Positions 36,149-59,600 of a stretch of 64,000 bases of DNA are shown in pieces. The DNA is from Apteryx mantelli (lineage: Eukaryota; Chordata; Aves; Apterygiformes; Apterygidae), in assembly GCF_036417845.1 (NCBI RefSeq), contig NC_089979.1, forward strand, positions 121,429,415 to 121,493,414, read 5' to 3'. A program made the position numbers and the translations under genes. The notes under the pieces were generated by a model, which saw nothing but the letters and a program-made list of their open reading frames with translations, did not search any database and was not told the DNA's origin. Numbering within the stretch: position 1 is the first letter of the stretch; each line of letters starts with the position of its first letter.

Positions 36149-39111
36149 CCCAAACAGAAGGTTGTCCCAGAGCCTCAAAATGAATCCACATACTTTTTGT
36201 TTGCCTTAGTGGAGGTGAGGGAAAAAGGAGCTTTTTTCATTTGATAAACTTGTTGGCTTTTATGGGGTATTCTTGTGATTTTTGGAGAGGCGCATATTTT
36301 AAGGTATCTTCCTTTTATTCAGTGGGTTTATGTCATGTTTCACCACCATTGCTTCTACATTTCATGTGTCTATTCTATCACTTCAGTCCATTTCCACTTT
36401 TAGTGTGTAACACTTTTCCCTGGAGGAATTACAGCTGTGCTTTTTCCTCCCTGTTACCTTGATTCAAGACATACAAAAATCATGGGAGTCTAAAGATTTT
36501 CAAATGGCATTTTGCACAGTGGACTCCTTACTGTTGAAATTTTTATAAAGATGACATTAGCAGTGATTCAATATGTTTTCTGAGTAATATGCAGGGAACA
36601 AGGAAGAAAACAGAGGATTTCTATTTAAACAGCTTGGGGCCTGATAAACTTTCTTCAAACCAGAACTACTTAAAATGTCAACTCAAGGGTTTTTTAATGT
36701 TTTGAATTATGTTAATACTTCTCTTAGAAGTAATTTTTTCCAAATTAGCTCCTATTAATTTGGTTAAACTTACATTTTTTTAATAAAGAAAATTGACTAA
36801 ATATCCTTAGACAAAATTTGTAGTCAGGACTTGGCCTAAATCTGAGTTCTTAATAATTATTGTTGTCATTCTTATAAATTATGTAATTTACACAGAGAAT
36901 CTGGCGTGCAGTTTCTGAACAGTTTTAGTTATTGAGGTACCAGCAAATTTTGTCTTTCTACGGTTAAAATACAGGTTTGAATCATTGCTGTCTTTATTAC
37001 TTTTGTATGTTTCTTTTCCCTCTGAAGTGTCTGAATGTAAGAATTAAAAGAAAGCTGACTGATTCTGTATTGTATTAGCATAAGCAGTTTATCTTCTGTT
37101 AATTCCTCATAGGAACATCTGTCTTCCTCAGATTCCTCACAGCTACTGATCTTAATGAATTCAGTCTAATGATCCCCTCAGTAATTTCACTAACAGTGTG
37201 TTTCATCTATTTCTTTTAAGTGTCAAATTGTTTAAAAATGATAAGTGATATTCACATTCTTAGCAATAAGGGTTTTTTTCTTCTTACCTTGATTTATGTC
37301 AGTCTGAGTCTTTTAATGATTTTTTTTAATTCAAAATATTCTCAAAAAGTACAATTCTTTCAGTGTTTTAATTATTTAAAAAAAATTTTATATCCTGCTG
37401 GCTTATTGATCATTTTTCTATAATATTGAAAGATTTATTAGGTTTTGAAATATGAACGCTTGAGAATTCATTCAATATTTTTGCAGTAATGCAAGGCTTT
37501 GTAAAGACTGCAGTGTTTTGTTTGTAGGAATACATCTCTGTGACTTGACTGCTTGAGGAAAATTTGTTTCTATTGTTGAAGTAGAACAATGAAACACTAT
37601 AGTAGGTCTTTTAGAAGTGAGTGATTTTTACCGTTTGGCTTTACTATGCTTTCTTTCAATTGTGGTAGTTCTTTCCAGACACCAAGCAGTGTTCAACTTG
37701 CTGTCATCTAAGGAGGCAATTGTACGTAGTGCTGGAAATAAAGGATTGGTTTGCAGGCGTTTAATAGAGAAGGGATTTGATTTATTTTAAATCCTTACGT
37801 ATGGTACAATCTGGTAGTCATCTTTCATTAATTCATCAAGTTTTTGTGGCCTTTGGGGGATTTTGTATTTAATAGATGACTTTCTAAAAATGGTATTTGA
37901 AATGTTTTGTATTATGAGTTCATGTTAACAAATCAATTTCAATAAAAAAATAATTAACCTTCAAAGACTTTGAATCCACATTTCCTCCTCAAATAAGAAG
38001 ATGGGTTTATAAATGCAAAAGTTCTGTTTTGTGTCTAATTAAGTCAGAGATGCTTCGTCATCCCACTCCTCCCATTCTTCGCAAAACTTCCACTGTTCTC
38101 ATAACACTTACTTATATATTTTTAAAAAGAAAATGAAGGGCAACATGTAGGTTTTCAAAAACAACTAACTTACATTTAAAAAGTTATTCACATTATTTTC
38201 TCTGAAAATACAGAGAAACATTTTTTGTTTGGGAGAGGGGTAATTGCACAGAACTTTTGAGAAGTGAACCTCAGAGATGTGACTATCCAAGTGTGACCGT
38301 GCTGGCAGATGTTTAAATTGCTTTCCACAAGTATTCATCCGAAGAAAAATCAGCTTCATTGTTTTTTCCTGCAGCCTCAGTTTTCCTGCATCATTGTTTC
38401 CACTGACAGGTATCTTCTCAATGGTCAGCTCTTTTCTGTGAGTTGTCTAGTTTAAAGCAGCTGAGAACAATTTAAAGTATTTTTAACTTTGTCAGAATTC
38501 ACTACAATGAAGGACTCTTCTTTATTAAATCAACAATGGTTTGGTACTGAGTGCAGTTGATACATCTTAAATATATGATCATAAACTCATTCTTCATCTT
38601 TTTTACCCCTTCTCTGTCCAGAGAATCTATATTCAGTTCCATGGGAAGCTAAGCATCTCCAGAATTTTTTGCAAGACAAGGCCTTATTTGTCTGGTTTTC
38701 TTTATTAGATGGAAGAAGTGTTATTTGTGATGCTGTAGAACTAAGTCATTTTTAACAGCTTTGAGAAAGAAAATGCTTTTAAATGACTACAAAACTATTT
38801 GAATAGTGTTAAATTCAAGAAAAAGCAGTAATACATTTTATGTACATTCTACATGGCTGGTTTCCCTCTTTTGATTTTAGAAATCTTCATAAATGCCTTG
38901 GTCATACAATGTAACTGTGTAGTAACGAGCTGATAGAAAGTAAAAAGCAGATAGAGATGATTTAAATTATTTCATATAGACTTAAAATGCTTGTGTCAAG
39001 ATAAGTGTAGTATGATATGTCTGTTTCTCTGAGCAGTGTTGACAGTCTGTGACAGTCTTGATCCCTGCATATCTTAAGATCACTTCTTTTTATGGCTGCT
39101 CTTTCTTACAG

Positions 39112-39211
39112 AAATCGGAGTCTGAAATGGAAATTTTTAGAGAAGCTGGAGTACCACGGAAACAGAAAACTACAACATTTAATGTAACAGATGATGCCAT
39201 CATTAAACCAG
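39112..39211 (+). CDS. MRPL3: MRPL3 exon 5
   Basis: 100 nt, residues 156-188 plus the first base of codon 189. It reads KSESEMEIFREAGVPRKQKT, then TTFNVTDDAIIKPG across the junction, matching the ILEFYRELGLPPKQ...FNITDNAAIKPG region of mammalian MRPL3. The donor is CCAG/GTAATC. Confidence 0.95.
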
Positions 39212-49595
<10,384 letters not shown>

Positions 49596-49673
49596 AAAGC
49601 TTCCAAAGTTTACCGTGGAAAGAAAATGCCTGGTAAAATGGGTAACGTTTACAGGACGTCTTTTGGATTAAAG
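49596..49673 (+). CDS. MRPL3: MRPL3 exon 8
   Basis: 78 nt, exactly 26 codons (residues 246-271): KASKVYRGKKMPGKMGNVYR, then TSFGLK. KVYRGKKMPGKMG matches the conserved [GR]RV[FW]xGxKMxGxMG motif of L3 proteins. The first four residues differ from the mammalian GDIG as I recall it, but the length is unchanged. The donor is TTAAAG/GTGAGT. Confidence 0.95.
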
Positions 49674-50733
49674 GTGAGTTCTGAGTGTACTAGAATGTGT
49701 ATAAGGTGGTTGCATTGCCAAGCGATGAACTTTGCTGTGTAGCATTGTGGAGGTATACCATCTGTCATTCCTGTCAGATCCAGAGTTCAGGATCATGACT
49801 GCATCTTTGAGTAAGAAAGTTGAAAAGACATAGGCAGCGAATGTGCGCTCCTGTCTTTTTGTGGCTTACAAAGAAGAAAAGAAGACCTCTGAACTGCCTT
49901 TTGCATATGTGCAGTCCTTGGGGACTGGGGTTTCAGGTAACACTACCACATGTGATGTGTTTGTCACAGTGTCCCTTGATCTCTGCCTTTGAAGTGGGAA
50001 AGTCATCAGGCTTCTTGAGACCTTCAGTTAATGTCTTAGTGCCTGTTCTGCTTGTTCAAATCCAGCCCAAGTCTGAATTGTTTGATGTCATTACTTTATG
50101 ATGGCCTTTCAGTTTCCTGTGCCAAAAGGGGATTATGGTTTCTGTCTGGATTCTGATGTGTGCATGCCTGCAGCACTTCCTGAGCTATTACTGCTACCAC
50201 TCTCTGTCTTTGCAGGCAAAATCTGCTGTTTGCACGGAAAGCATACTAACCTGCACTTTACGAAAGTGTGTGCTGCTGCTCTCTGCTAATTAAAACTAAT
50301 GTTTTGTAACTAGAAAATGTGCATATTCAGTTGAGCACCTCATAGAATTAAGAAATTAAAAAATGTTTGCAATAGCATTTTCGTGAATATATTTGTCTTA
50401 ATTTGTCATGTGTGATTTTTACAACAGCTCTTGCTGTAAGAGAAAAGAGACTTGGGAGTTTCAATCGGTGTTGTACTGGGTGAAGGGCTGACTTACCATA
50501 TGTAGTCTGATCATAAGCCCTTTAAAACTAATTAACAGACTCCTGCATTAGAAAGCTATCTACTTAGGATAGCATGTGACTGAATTTTGTGGCAAGTTTA
50601 AGTCTACGCAGAACATTCTTCTTCCCCGGAGTTCTACCTGCAGTTAATCAGTTTGTGCTTCACTGGGCTACTGTTTGTAAAGCTGGGAATATTGTCTAAA
50701 AATAATCTCAATATCTCTTTTTCTGTCTTCTAG
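49674..50733 (+). other. MRPL3: MRPL3 intron 8
   Basis: 1.06-kb GT-AG intron ending TTCTGTCTTCTAG. Nothing else is recognised. Confidence 0.85.
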
Positions 50734-50841
<108 letters not shown>

Positions 50842-51604
50842 TGATGAGAGTGTTAAGCTCTACAGCTTTCTCCTTACAGTAGGAGAAACATTGGTTGAAT
50901 GTAACCTTCAGTTTATGAATGATTGCTAGGGACAGTGGATCACCACCTACCCTAAACAGCTCATTCTTAGCTTTGCACTGCTGTTCTGTACCTGTTTAAC
51001 ATATGATAAGCCAACACAGTCACTGTAACTCTGGGGTAAGTGTCTTGGGTCTAGGTCGATCCTCTTTTAACACTAACCTGAGTCACTAGCTTGTTGGTGA
51101 GATTTCTGGAATATTATTAAAAGGCTGTATTCATGAACAGAAATACACAGTGAGCACTGCTTTAAAAGTGATCCAAAGCATTCCCAATTTCTTGGCCACG
51201 CATGGTAGCAGCTGGCCTTTCTAAGGAACAGTTGAGGTACAGCAGAAGACACTTGTCACAGTAATGATTTAAGTTCCGTTTGCAATCAACGTAAATGTGT
51301 CAGTGTCATTTTTCTGTGACGTTTTACAGAATTAATTGCAAATTTTATTGAGATTGTTTCAGGATTGTCTATGAAAAACTGAAACAATGAAGAGACTAAT
51401 ATGTGTTTTTTGCAGCATAAATAATAAAGTCCACATCAAAACAAGAAAAATACTTCAAGAATTTTTTCAAAATAGTTTTCTTTTTGATTAGGTATATTCT
51501 ACACATCTGCAAACACATTACCTGGAGGAATTTGCTTCCTTTCTGACATGTTAGCAGCTTACAGGTTTTCAAAGGTCTCAGTATCAGTGATTATAAAGAT
51601 TGTT

Positions 51605-51663
51605 AGATGCATACATACATCCATATATGTATCTACGTATATGTATCTGTGTATATATACACA
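51605..51663 (+). repeat. degenerate (TATG/TATC)n tetranucleotide tract
   Basis: Alternating ATACATACATCCATATATGT, ATCTACGTATATGTATC and TGTGTATATATACAC over about 60 bases, an imperfect simple repeat in MRPL3 intron 9. Confidence 0.75.
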
Positions 51664-54600
51664 ACAAATATAGTTTAAAATCCTCAGAAGTATTGTAGGG
51701 ATTTAAATTATCCTGTTCTTGAAAAGTTAGAGTTCAGAAAATTTGAATGTTTTGAAAAAGTTTATTATGTTCTTGGCATACTTTCCTATGGCCATCCAGT
51801 TTTTTTGTTTTGCATTTCGTATTTGTGGAGCAGAATTCCACAGTTATCGTACATTACGTACAGCAATGCTAGCTTTAGAACAGATGTTTTCCACACAGAA
51901 AAATGAAATTTCTTTTTACATTTCTCCCTTTGAAAATAAACCCTTTTTTTCCCTGAGTGAGGCATCTCTACACTGCTTTGACTGTTATGTCCAGTCCCAT
52001 CCTGGAGATTGCATTATTAATTTCTCTCCCAGGATAGTGAAGATAAGAGAAAATAGGTTAACAGATATCTAGGAGAAGCTGCTTTCAGGATAACTTTTCT
52101 CCAAAATTATTGGGCACAACATCAGTGACATAGAATTGAGACTGTGATTTGACTGGCTTTTCGTCTGTATATCGACTGAATGACCTTTTCTCCAACTGTA
52201 TTCTAAGTATTTTTATTAATCCTGAGCCATGACACTGATTGATAGCTGTATGTTAGTCTGAGGTTTAATTAAGTGTAGATTTGTTGTAGGCCGTGATTTT
52301 TAAATCATAAAGTATGTATACAAGCAATATAATGTAGCTGAATGAACAACACTTTATACTCAGTCTTTATTCTTTGCTTTTAATAGTACTGTTAAGGAAG
52401 AATTAATTATTGCAAAAGGCTGTACATCTCGTTTTCCTAGTCATGTTGTTAAAACTCATCCACACTTAAATGGTCCTGTGGCAACTGGATCTGCACATCT
52501 CAGATATCTATCTGCAAGCGTTACAACATTTCGTTAAGCCACTGAGAGTGAAAGAGATTTGTATTTCAACCAGCTCAAGACTTTTACTCTAACTAGACTT
52601 AACAGATTCAGTTTTTGAGTTCTGGTTTTAAGTGGGTTAAGAAAACAAACATTTATTAAGCACCTGTAATATGAAGTACTTTGGGTTTTTTTGTTTTTTT
52701 AATCAAGGTCACGTGTGTTAATATTGCACATCTTTATTTACACTGCGGAGATCTCATTTAAACAAAGCCATCTACAGCTTGCTAATCAGACACTGTGCGC
52801 TTCTGCTTGGAGAATAACTTACAGGAAGGGTAGTGCGCTTCTCTCATCTTTGGGTCAACTCCACCTTTAACTTTTTCTTCACTAAGGTGTTACTTTCACT
52901 TAGGGTCCATAGAACAAAACCAGTAACTGTAAGAGGGATGCTGAAAGCATCCTGCTATTGCCTTTAAAAAAAATCCTTGAGGAAGCAGTACTGCTGTAGG
53001 CAGCAACTTGTTAATAGGAAACTGCTGGGCCAAACCGTCTGAGCATATCCAATAAAACAACTTTGTTGATATCTAAAATGTGAAGAGGATAACTGACTTC
53101 GATTGTAATGGCAGTCTGCTGTATTACCATTTAAGAGCCTGCCATTTTTGCTGGTGATTTCCATTCTGTTCACTCGCCATGGATGATAGTTGGAATTTTA
53201 TCCTAAGATCAGAGGTAAAAATGGCTTCATTGTTTTTTCAAGTAAAGGTAATTTGGCATTATGAATTAAATGACACAAAGCACTTTTCTGACTACTTCCC
53301 TGTCTTTTTGTTTAACGTAGAATTTCTATTAATTGTATTTACAATTTACATATGTTTAAAAATATTTCAAGTCATAGTTATCTGCAGTTTAAAAGTCCAG
53401 ATATCTTGAAGTATGCTTTCTGGCATATGCAAACACATTTCAGAGTTGCAGCTGTTTTCATTATTAGAAATCAGGGCTGAGGATCCATGAAAAGAATGAG
53501 GGTATTTCATCCCTTAGAACTGCTTGATTAAAATAGTGTAATACCTGAAAGACTGTCATCTTGGCCAAAAGCTCTGCAAACTCCTTTCATGGCTTTTTAG
53601 TAACAAATAACTTATGTTTTGACATGAAGGCACAGCAGTAGGTATTATTACTATTATTCTGAAATTATTTTAAAAAATCAGCTCCACTCACATATTTGGT
53701 GATTGGAGGAGAAGGTATAGTCAGCAACAGTTTATTCCAAATCCTTGAACTTGGTGAATCCATTCTGTATTTTTTCATAAGCCATATGAGTTGGGTATTA
53801 ATTCAAAAATCTTCTATCTTCAAATACATCTCTGAAGGATAGAGGAAGCTTTAATTTAAAAAGCATCATGCAATGCAATGCTATTGCATGTGTGTTTTCC
53901 CATTTCTGCTTTTTCTCCTTTTAATCTTGCTGCATTTTTCTGTGGTATTTTGAGCTTGTCTTAATGCCTTTCTTCCATGATGCTTTGTTATTTACATAGA
54001 GCCTTTGACTCTCTATACATTAACGTTAAAGCTGTTTGGATCTGTAGCTGGGGAGAGAAATCATGAGATATCAGCTTTTATAATTACTGTGTATTCCACT
54101 AAATGCCTGCCTATAATTAGGTAGGACTAATGTCCTGGGGATGTGGAGCTATCTGTCTTTTTCTGAGCTCGTAAGTGGAATATCATGGTAATACTTTTCT
54201 CTTTGCGTGCCTCTAAGAAGAAAGCATTTGTGTCCAGTGCCCACTCTTTGTTGCTTGGTAACCATTAAAACTGCAGTGCACCTTAAAGCATGTATTTATT
54301 TTTATATTTTATGTATTTTTGGAAACTTAGTGCATCAGCACTGTGTCCAGACTGAGATGAAGCACTAGAGTTTTTCAAGTTTAATTTTCAGCAGAAAAAC
54401 TGCAGAGTACTAGGATGGATTCCTGTTTAATTAGAGGTCAGTTTTCGTTTGATACTGCACACTGAACCATGCAGGTAAATAACTGACATAAATAATGTTT
54501 CTAGTCAACTGGAAAACTAATAAAAAAAAAAGCTTGCTTTATCATTTAAAAATGAGTCCATGCTCAGATCTAATAAAATAAAGAAATCTTAGCTGTAGGC

Positions 54601-54765
54601 AATAATGTATTTTTTGTTGTTGTTACAAATTGCAGGGTAAACATTTGTAAATTAGTATGTTGTGCCTATTGAGATAAGCTACTCACGTAATACCTATTAG
54701 CCTATGACCCTTGCCGTATCTCCTTAGATTACTAGGCCTGAAGTTACTGAATATGGTGCTGATGC

Positions 54766-54771
<6 letters not shown>

Positions 54772-54798
<27 letters not shown>
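54772..54798 (+). repeat. poly(A) run of 27
   Basis: Uninterrupted A27 in MRPL3 intron 9. The upstream sequence (GATGCTCTTTT) shows no gene-derived or SINE body, so it looks like a simple repeat and not the tail of a processed copy. Confidence 0.85.
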
Positions 54799-54800
<2 letters not shown>

Positions 54801-55248
54801 TTAATAGCTTTTCTTTTTGGAAAAGAAAACTCTGACTCTGGATTCCTCTCCCCAGTATATTATGAAAAAGCTATCTTTTCTGTTTTTTAAGGGAGGCGCG
54901 CAAGACTAATTCCCTTTTTAATTCAATGCTTTGTAATAGAGAGGATATTGTAATATGGTGTGTTATAATACAGGATGTTGTAGTTTACATTTGACAGTGT
55001 TTGATATGTGGCCTATTTTTAAGGCACATACCATCCTGATTGTCTTAGGACAGTCAATGTTGATCATCTTGAATATATCATTTATAGTGAAAGCAGAAAT
55101 TCTGGCAAGTCATGTAACCCGTAGGAGTTCCTTAGCAAGTTAGACATTGAACTTGCCTTTGTGCGAGTCAGAATTACACTTGAAGTATGCGGTTGCTTCA
55201 GTATGTACTCTGCTTGACCTAAAAAGCTTAACCTCTCAATCTCCCCCT

Positions 55249-55317
55249 GCTATTTCTCTCTCTCTCTCTCTCTTTTCTTTTTTCTTTTTTCTTTTTTCTT
55301 TCTTTTTTCTTTTTTTA
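55249..55317 (+). repeat. polypyrimidine tract: (TC)n followed by (TTTTCT)n
   Basis: About 69 bases of almost pure pyrimidine: TCTCTCTCTCTCTCTC-type repeats, then TTTTCTTTTTTCTTTTTTCT-type hexamer repeats. The minus-strand open frame 55236-55613 with its Lys/Arg/Glu-rich end is an artefact of this tract. Confidence 0.9.
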
Positions 55318-58300
55318 AGTCTGTAGTTACATAGTTTGCATCCTGCTTGTTTTCTGACATGTATGCCACTCTTACTGTCTGTGTTTCTAGGTGCTGGAAC
55401 ATGAGTTGTGTGTACTATGCTCAAATTGAACAAATGCAGGAAGAGTGTGATCTCTTGACTTTTTTTCTTCTTTGTGTCCCCTGTCCTGTACCTTGGGTCC
55501 CATGATAGGGTGGTGGTGGGGTTTTGTGTGGTGGTGGCGGGGGGAGTTGTTTTTAAGACAAAATAAGGCTGGTCTGAAATGGATATAGTTCTTGCATTCA
55601 ATTTCCTGTCCAACTTCTGAGGTAGCTTAGAAGCTGAGGTAGGTAACGTATGACACCTTAGGAAATTATTTTTAACAAATTTTGTTTATTTAAACACTTT
55701 TCTGTTAGCAAACTGTTGGCATTCTGCTACTGTGGATGCTAACACAGCCTGAAGCCTCATTAAAGTGCAAATGTGAGCTGTGACTTAAGCATCAAGTTTT
55801 GATGCTTATTTAAGACTGTATTAAGTATTTTGTGCTGATAGATTTCTGAAATTCTATTTGTTTATCCTAACTATTATGCTGTCAACATATGGGAGATGAA
55901 TATGTGCAGTTTATTAAGTGTCTGCTAAACTGTTTATGTCTGCATTTTAAAGATTTAGTAACAAAATCACGACCAGGTCCAATTTCTGCTTTCTCTAGTA
56001 TTTTTCTCAATTTAAAAACTTCACAGATAATGTATGGTAATATTAATATGGTAGTTAAGCAAACCAAGTGATTATGTTATATGAAGTTATAACAGTGAAT
56101 GTTTGCATGGATAGTAACAGCCAGTTGGGCTCTCAGCCTAATTCTTTCCGTGGATGAGAGCTAAATTCATTGGGCTGTAGTAGCACTCAGCATTAAATCT
56201 TATTCTGACTTCATGGGGGCTCCTATTTTTTGAGAGCTCTTGGGAGGAGAGGGCTAATATATTGAAATGGGTCAATGCTAACCTGCAGAAAAATACTTTT
56301 TGAAAGTTTAATGTCAGGGCCATGACTTTGAGTCATAGACATTATTTTTGTCTTGGGGTTTAAAAATAGTTATATGAGAAATTTGTATGTTAAATATTTG
56401 CACGTAATTGTACATCTGTTAGAGGATGCGGCTGTGCTGTAGAAGATTACTAAAGTAATTGCTTATAACAACCAGTTTCAGTATAAAATTGAAAAAAAAG
56501 TTGTAAACTTCATATGTTTGGGAAGGAAGAAAGTGAAATAGTATTTGGTACAGTTTTGAATTCTTTGCAATGAAGCATTGTTTTTTAGCCTTGGGTTTTT
56601 GACTCTGAGGAATAAGGTAAAGGACACTCAGTGGGATTTTTTTACCTTATTAGGGATGCCTTCAGAAGGGTTACTGGGAATATAGCTCATACCAGATCAC
56701 TCATACTTCTTGTCTGCATACACTTTTATACAGACAAGTGTAACTCTTGCTGCATACCATTAAGCTCCTTTATAATATTGTGAAATATATATAGCAATCT
56801 GAGGAAATACATATGCAAAACCTTTGGTATGCTATGTCCTTCATAAATGTAGAGAAAGTCATTCAGTAATTGCTTGCAGACAGGTAAATTGCACTGCTTT
56901 TTGAGTTGCTAATCAAAACTTTCAGATGTAAGGTGAAATTTAGTTCTTCTTTTGGTAGGAATAATAATACCGGTTTAACAACTCTTGAAACTTAGAAGGG
57001 AAAGAGACATGATCTTTCAGATTGGTATTGACACGCTTAATTTGTGCTTCAGGACTAGAACTCAACTTGCATTTGAAAGAATTGAACATAGAAAAAAGGT
57101 GAAAATGCAAAAAGAACGGTAGTTTTGACCAATCAAAAGAATTACTGTATCAGCTATACTGATTGAAGTAAACAGCACATCAGAAGAAAATAATTTTAGC
57201 ATTGGACAGGGACGAGGGAACAAGGGAAGTAACAGTTCATTGGTGAAGTTATTAAAGCATATTTTTTGTAGAAGAAATAACAGCAACATATTAAAAGTGA
57301 AAATATGATATCTGAGCATCTCAGAAGCCCTGTTAAAGCTATCTGATTGTGTTTGCTATGAACTCTCTGTTGCTGGAACTTTTGCAACAAAGGTCTTGGG
57401 ACTTTGACCTCAGCCTATTTTATTCCATGTAGGTCTCTAATGTAACTTGCCCTCTGCTCAGACTGCAGGTACTTCAACAGTTAGGTATGGCAGTTTGCAG
57501 GTGAGTAGAGAACAGCATTAATAAGGAGGTGTCTGGCAGAAGAGGGATGACCTGCTCCAAAAGCTATGTAGCCATCCAAGCCAATATGGCATACTAAACC
57601 TTTCTCCTCCTTGTTCTTAGCAAAGAGTTTGTTTTTGTTTATCAGACCTGGAAGACTTCCATTCAGAAAGCTATTGAAACTGCCTGGCAAAAGAAAATAA
57701 ATAGCAGTTTTTCAGAAGCTGAAGTTTAAGTCAAATTTATTGTGTACTACATCTGCAGAAATCCTCTTGGACTTTGGGAAAGACTTAGGTAATAGCAGAT
57801 ATGAATCTGGTAAATACAGTGCTGTTAAAACAGAACTGTCAGCAGGCATAAAATTTTTATTTAATTTTGCTGTAAATCATGGTTATCTTATGTGGGTTTC
57901 TTTCCAACCAAGTAAGAAAAAGATTCTTATTCTTAAGCAGACCATCAAAAAAAAAAAGACTGCGCTTTTCCTCACTACAGTAAACTTTTTTTTCTCTAAC
58001 CTATTTGCGCTTTTTTTAATCTAGTTGAATATAGTAGTGACTGAAAGGAATTATTATGGCTCCTACAGGAAGATCATACGTAACAATACAGAAATGAAGA
58101 ATTTGGTTTTAAATAAAATTTCATCATTTGAGAATTTGTAGCTCTCCTTTCTTCAGAGATACCAGCTCTCTATCTTCTACCTCAGACAATCTGCTTTTTG
58201 CTGATAATTCTAGCTACTAATTTTCTTCAGAGATTGGAGTTTCAAGGGCTAGATTTTAAATCTTTTGACGTGCAGAAAGGTCAGTATAGGAAAGTTATTT

Positions 58301-58963
58301 CTGGGTGGCATTATCTTTCTTAGAAATTAACTTTTTTAAAGGCACATGTTCTACAAACGTGGGTACTGATTCTGTGAAGAATTCTAGATATATAACTCTG
58401 CACTCATTGAATAGCTCAGCAGTAGTCAGAGACCAGATACAGTACATGAAGCTAAGTACTTGTGCATATCTCTGCAAAATTAGGCCAGAAGTAGTTTGTT
58501 CCACAAAGGCAAAAAGGATGTCTTGGTTGTTGAAGAGATTACACTGCATAATATAACTTGATATGTCCAACAGGAAAATAATGTGAGATATAAACATAGT
58601 TAAACCCAACCCTGTTTACACATTTATTTTAACAGCATTTTAAAAGAGTGAGCCATGAATTCGTAGCGGTAGACTTTGATCTCTCACAGTACGGTACAAG
58701 TGATGAATTCTGGGTTGGGGGTTGGTTTACTTGTTTGTTTGTTTTTTAACTCTTCAGTGGACTTGGGTACAAAATACTAAATTCAGTAGCTGGGTTTGGT
58801 ATTAAAATGACTAATGATTAGACATGGAATTCTTCAGATAAGTGAGAGTAGTGTGAATGCTGTTTTTTCTTACACATTCAAGATGATTTCTTTAAGCTTT
58901 AGTGCATCACTGTCTGCAAGTCTTGTTAGATTTATTAAATCCTTTTTTTCTTCACTTTCTTAG

Positions 58964-59113
58964 GTGAAAGATACGAAATTGCCTAATTACAAAGACTGCA
59001 ATAAAAACCCTCCATTCCCCACATATTTTGCTGATGGAGATGAAAAATTACCAGAAGACTTGTACGATGAGGAAATTTTCCAGTTCACAGATCCATCTGT
59101 CACATATGCTTAA
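58964..59113 (+). CDS. MRPL3: MRPL3 exon 10, C-terminus and stop
   Basis: 150 nt of coding sequence, 49 residues (298-346) and TAA at 59111-59113: [20 protein letters not shown], then [20 protein letters not shown], then FTDPSVTYA. It matches the VKDSKLPAYKD...[21 protein letters not shown] tail of mammalian MRPL3, which is specific to the mitochondrial protein. The acceptor follows a pyrimidine tract (CTTTTTTTCTTCACTTTCTTAG). Confidence 0.97.
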   Translation: MKDTKLPNYKDCNKNPPFPTYFADGDEKLPEDLYDEEIFQFTDPSVTYA

Positions 59114-59600
59114 TGTTCTTGACAACTTTGAAAACACACAGCTTTATGTTATTTTCACGAACTTTGCAGTGCTGTATAAGAATAAACCTATAAATTGCAG
59201 TCTGGCCAAGTGACCTGAACATTTTAGATACTGCCATTTTGGCCAAGTAATAAGATTTACCACTGTCAATTTCAGTTCTGTGTTTAAAGCAGCAGGTGAG
59301 TCTGAGGGACAGGTTGTAAAGCACATGAAACGCTTTGTCTTCAGTGATCTTTTGTCCTTTGCCATAGGCTGTGGAAACTTGCGCATTTCTGGAAAACCTG
59401 TTGTACTGAAGATGGTTCCATTTAATTTTCTGAATGCTACAAAACTGTGTGCTTCTCTTCTGTGGAAAGTGTTCTGGCCAACTGTGATCAATCAAAAATT
59501 TTTTTAATCTGTTTTGGCATCTGAGGGGATAGGTAAATCAGATGTGAGTCCTACTTTGTGAAGAATAACCCAAAATAAAACAGAGAAAATGCGTTGATCT
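59114..59600 (+). other. MRPL3: MRPL3 3' untranslated region (end approximate)
   Basis: About 0.49 kb after the TAA stop, ending shortly after a canonical AATAAA. It contains chance open frames on both strands (59100-59507) with no recognisable protein. Confidence 0.8.
59574..59579 (+). promoter_or_regulatory. MRPL3: polyadenylation signal AATAAA (MRPL3)
   Basis: Canonical hexamer 461 bases after the stop codon, the first in the 3' UTR. Another AATAAA at 60249-60254 could serve a longer isoform. Confidence 0.75.

Larger units (their letters stand above)
35114..39111 (+). other. MRPL3: MRPL3 intron 4
   Basis: 4.0-kb GT-AG intron ending CTTTCTTACAG. It contains a duplicated AT-rich palindromic block (35886-36005) and a T18 run (36131-36148), both listed separately. 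No gene is seen. Confidence 0.85.

Noticed and set aside
55236..55613. Minus-strand frame with a Lys/Arg/Glu-rich end
   Set aside because: The charged end is a translation of the simple polypyrimidine repeat on the opposite strand.
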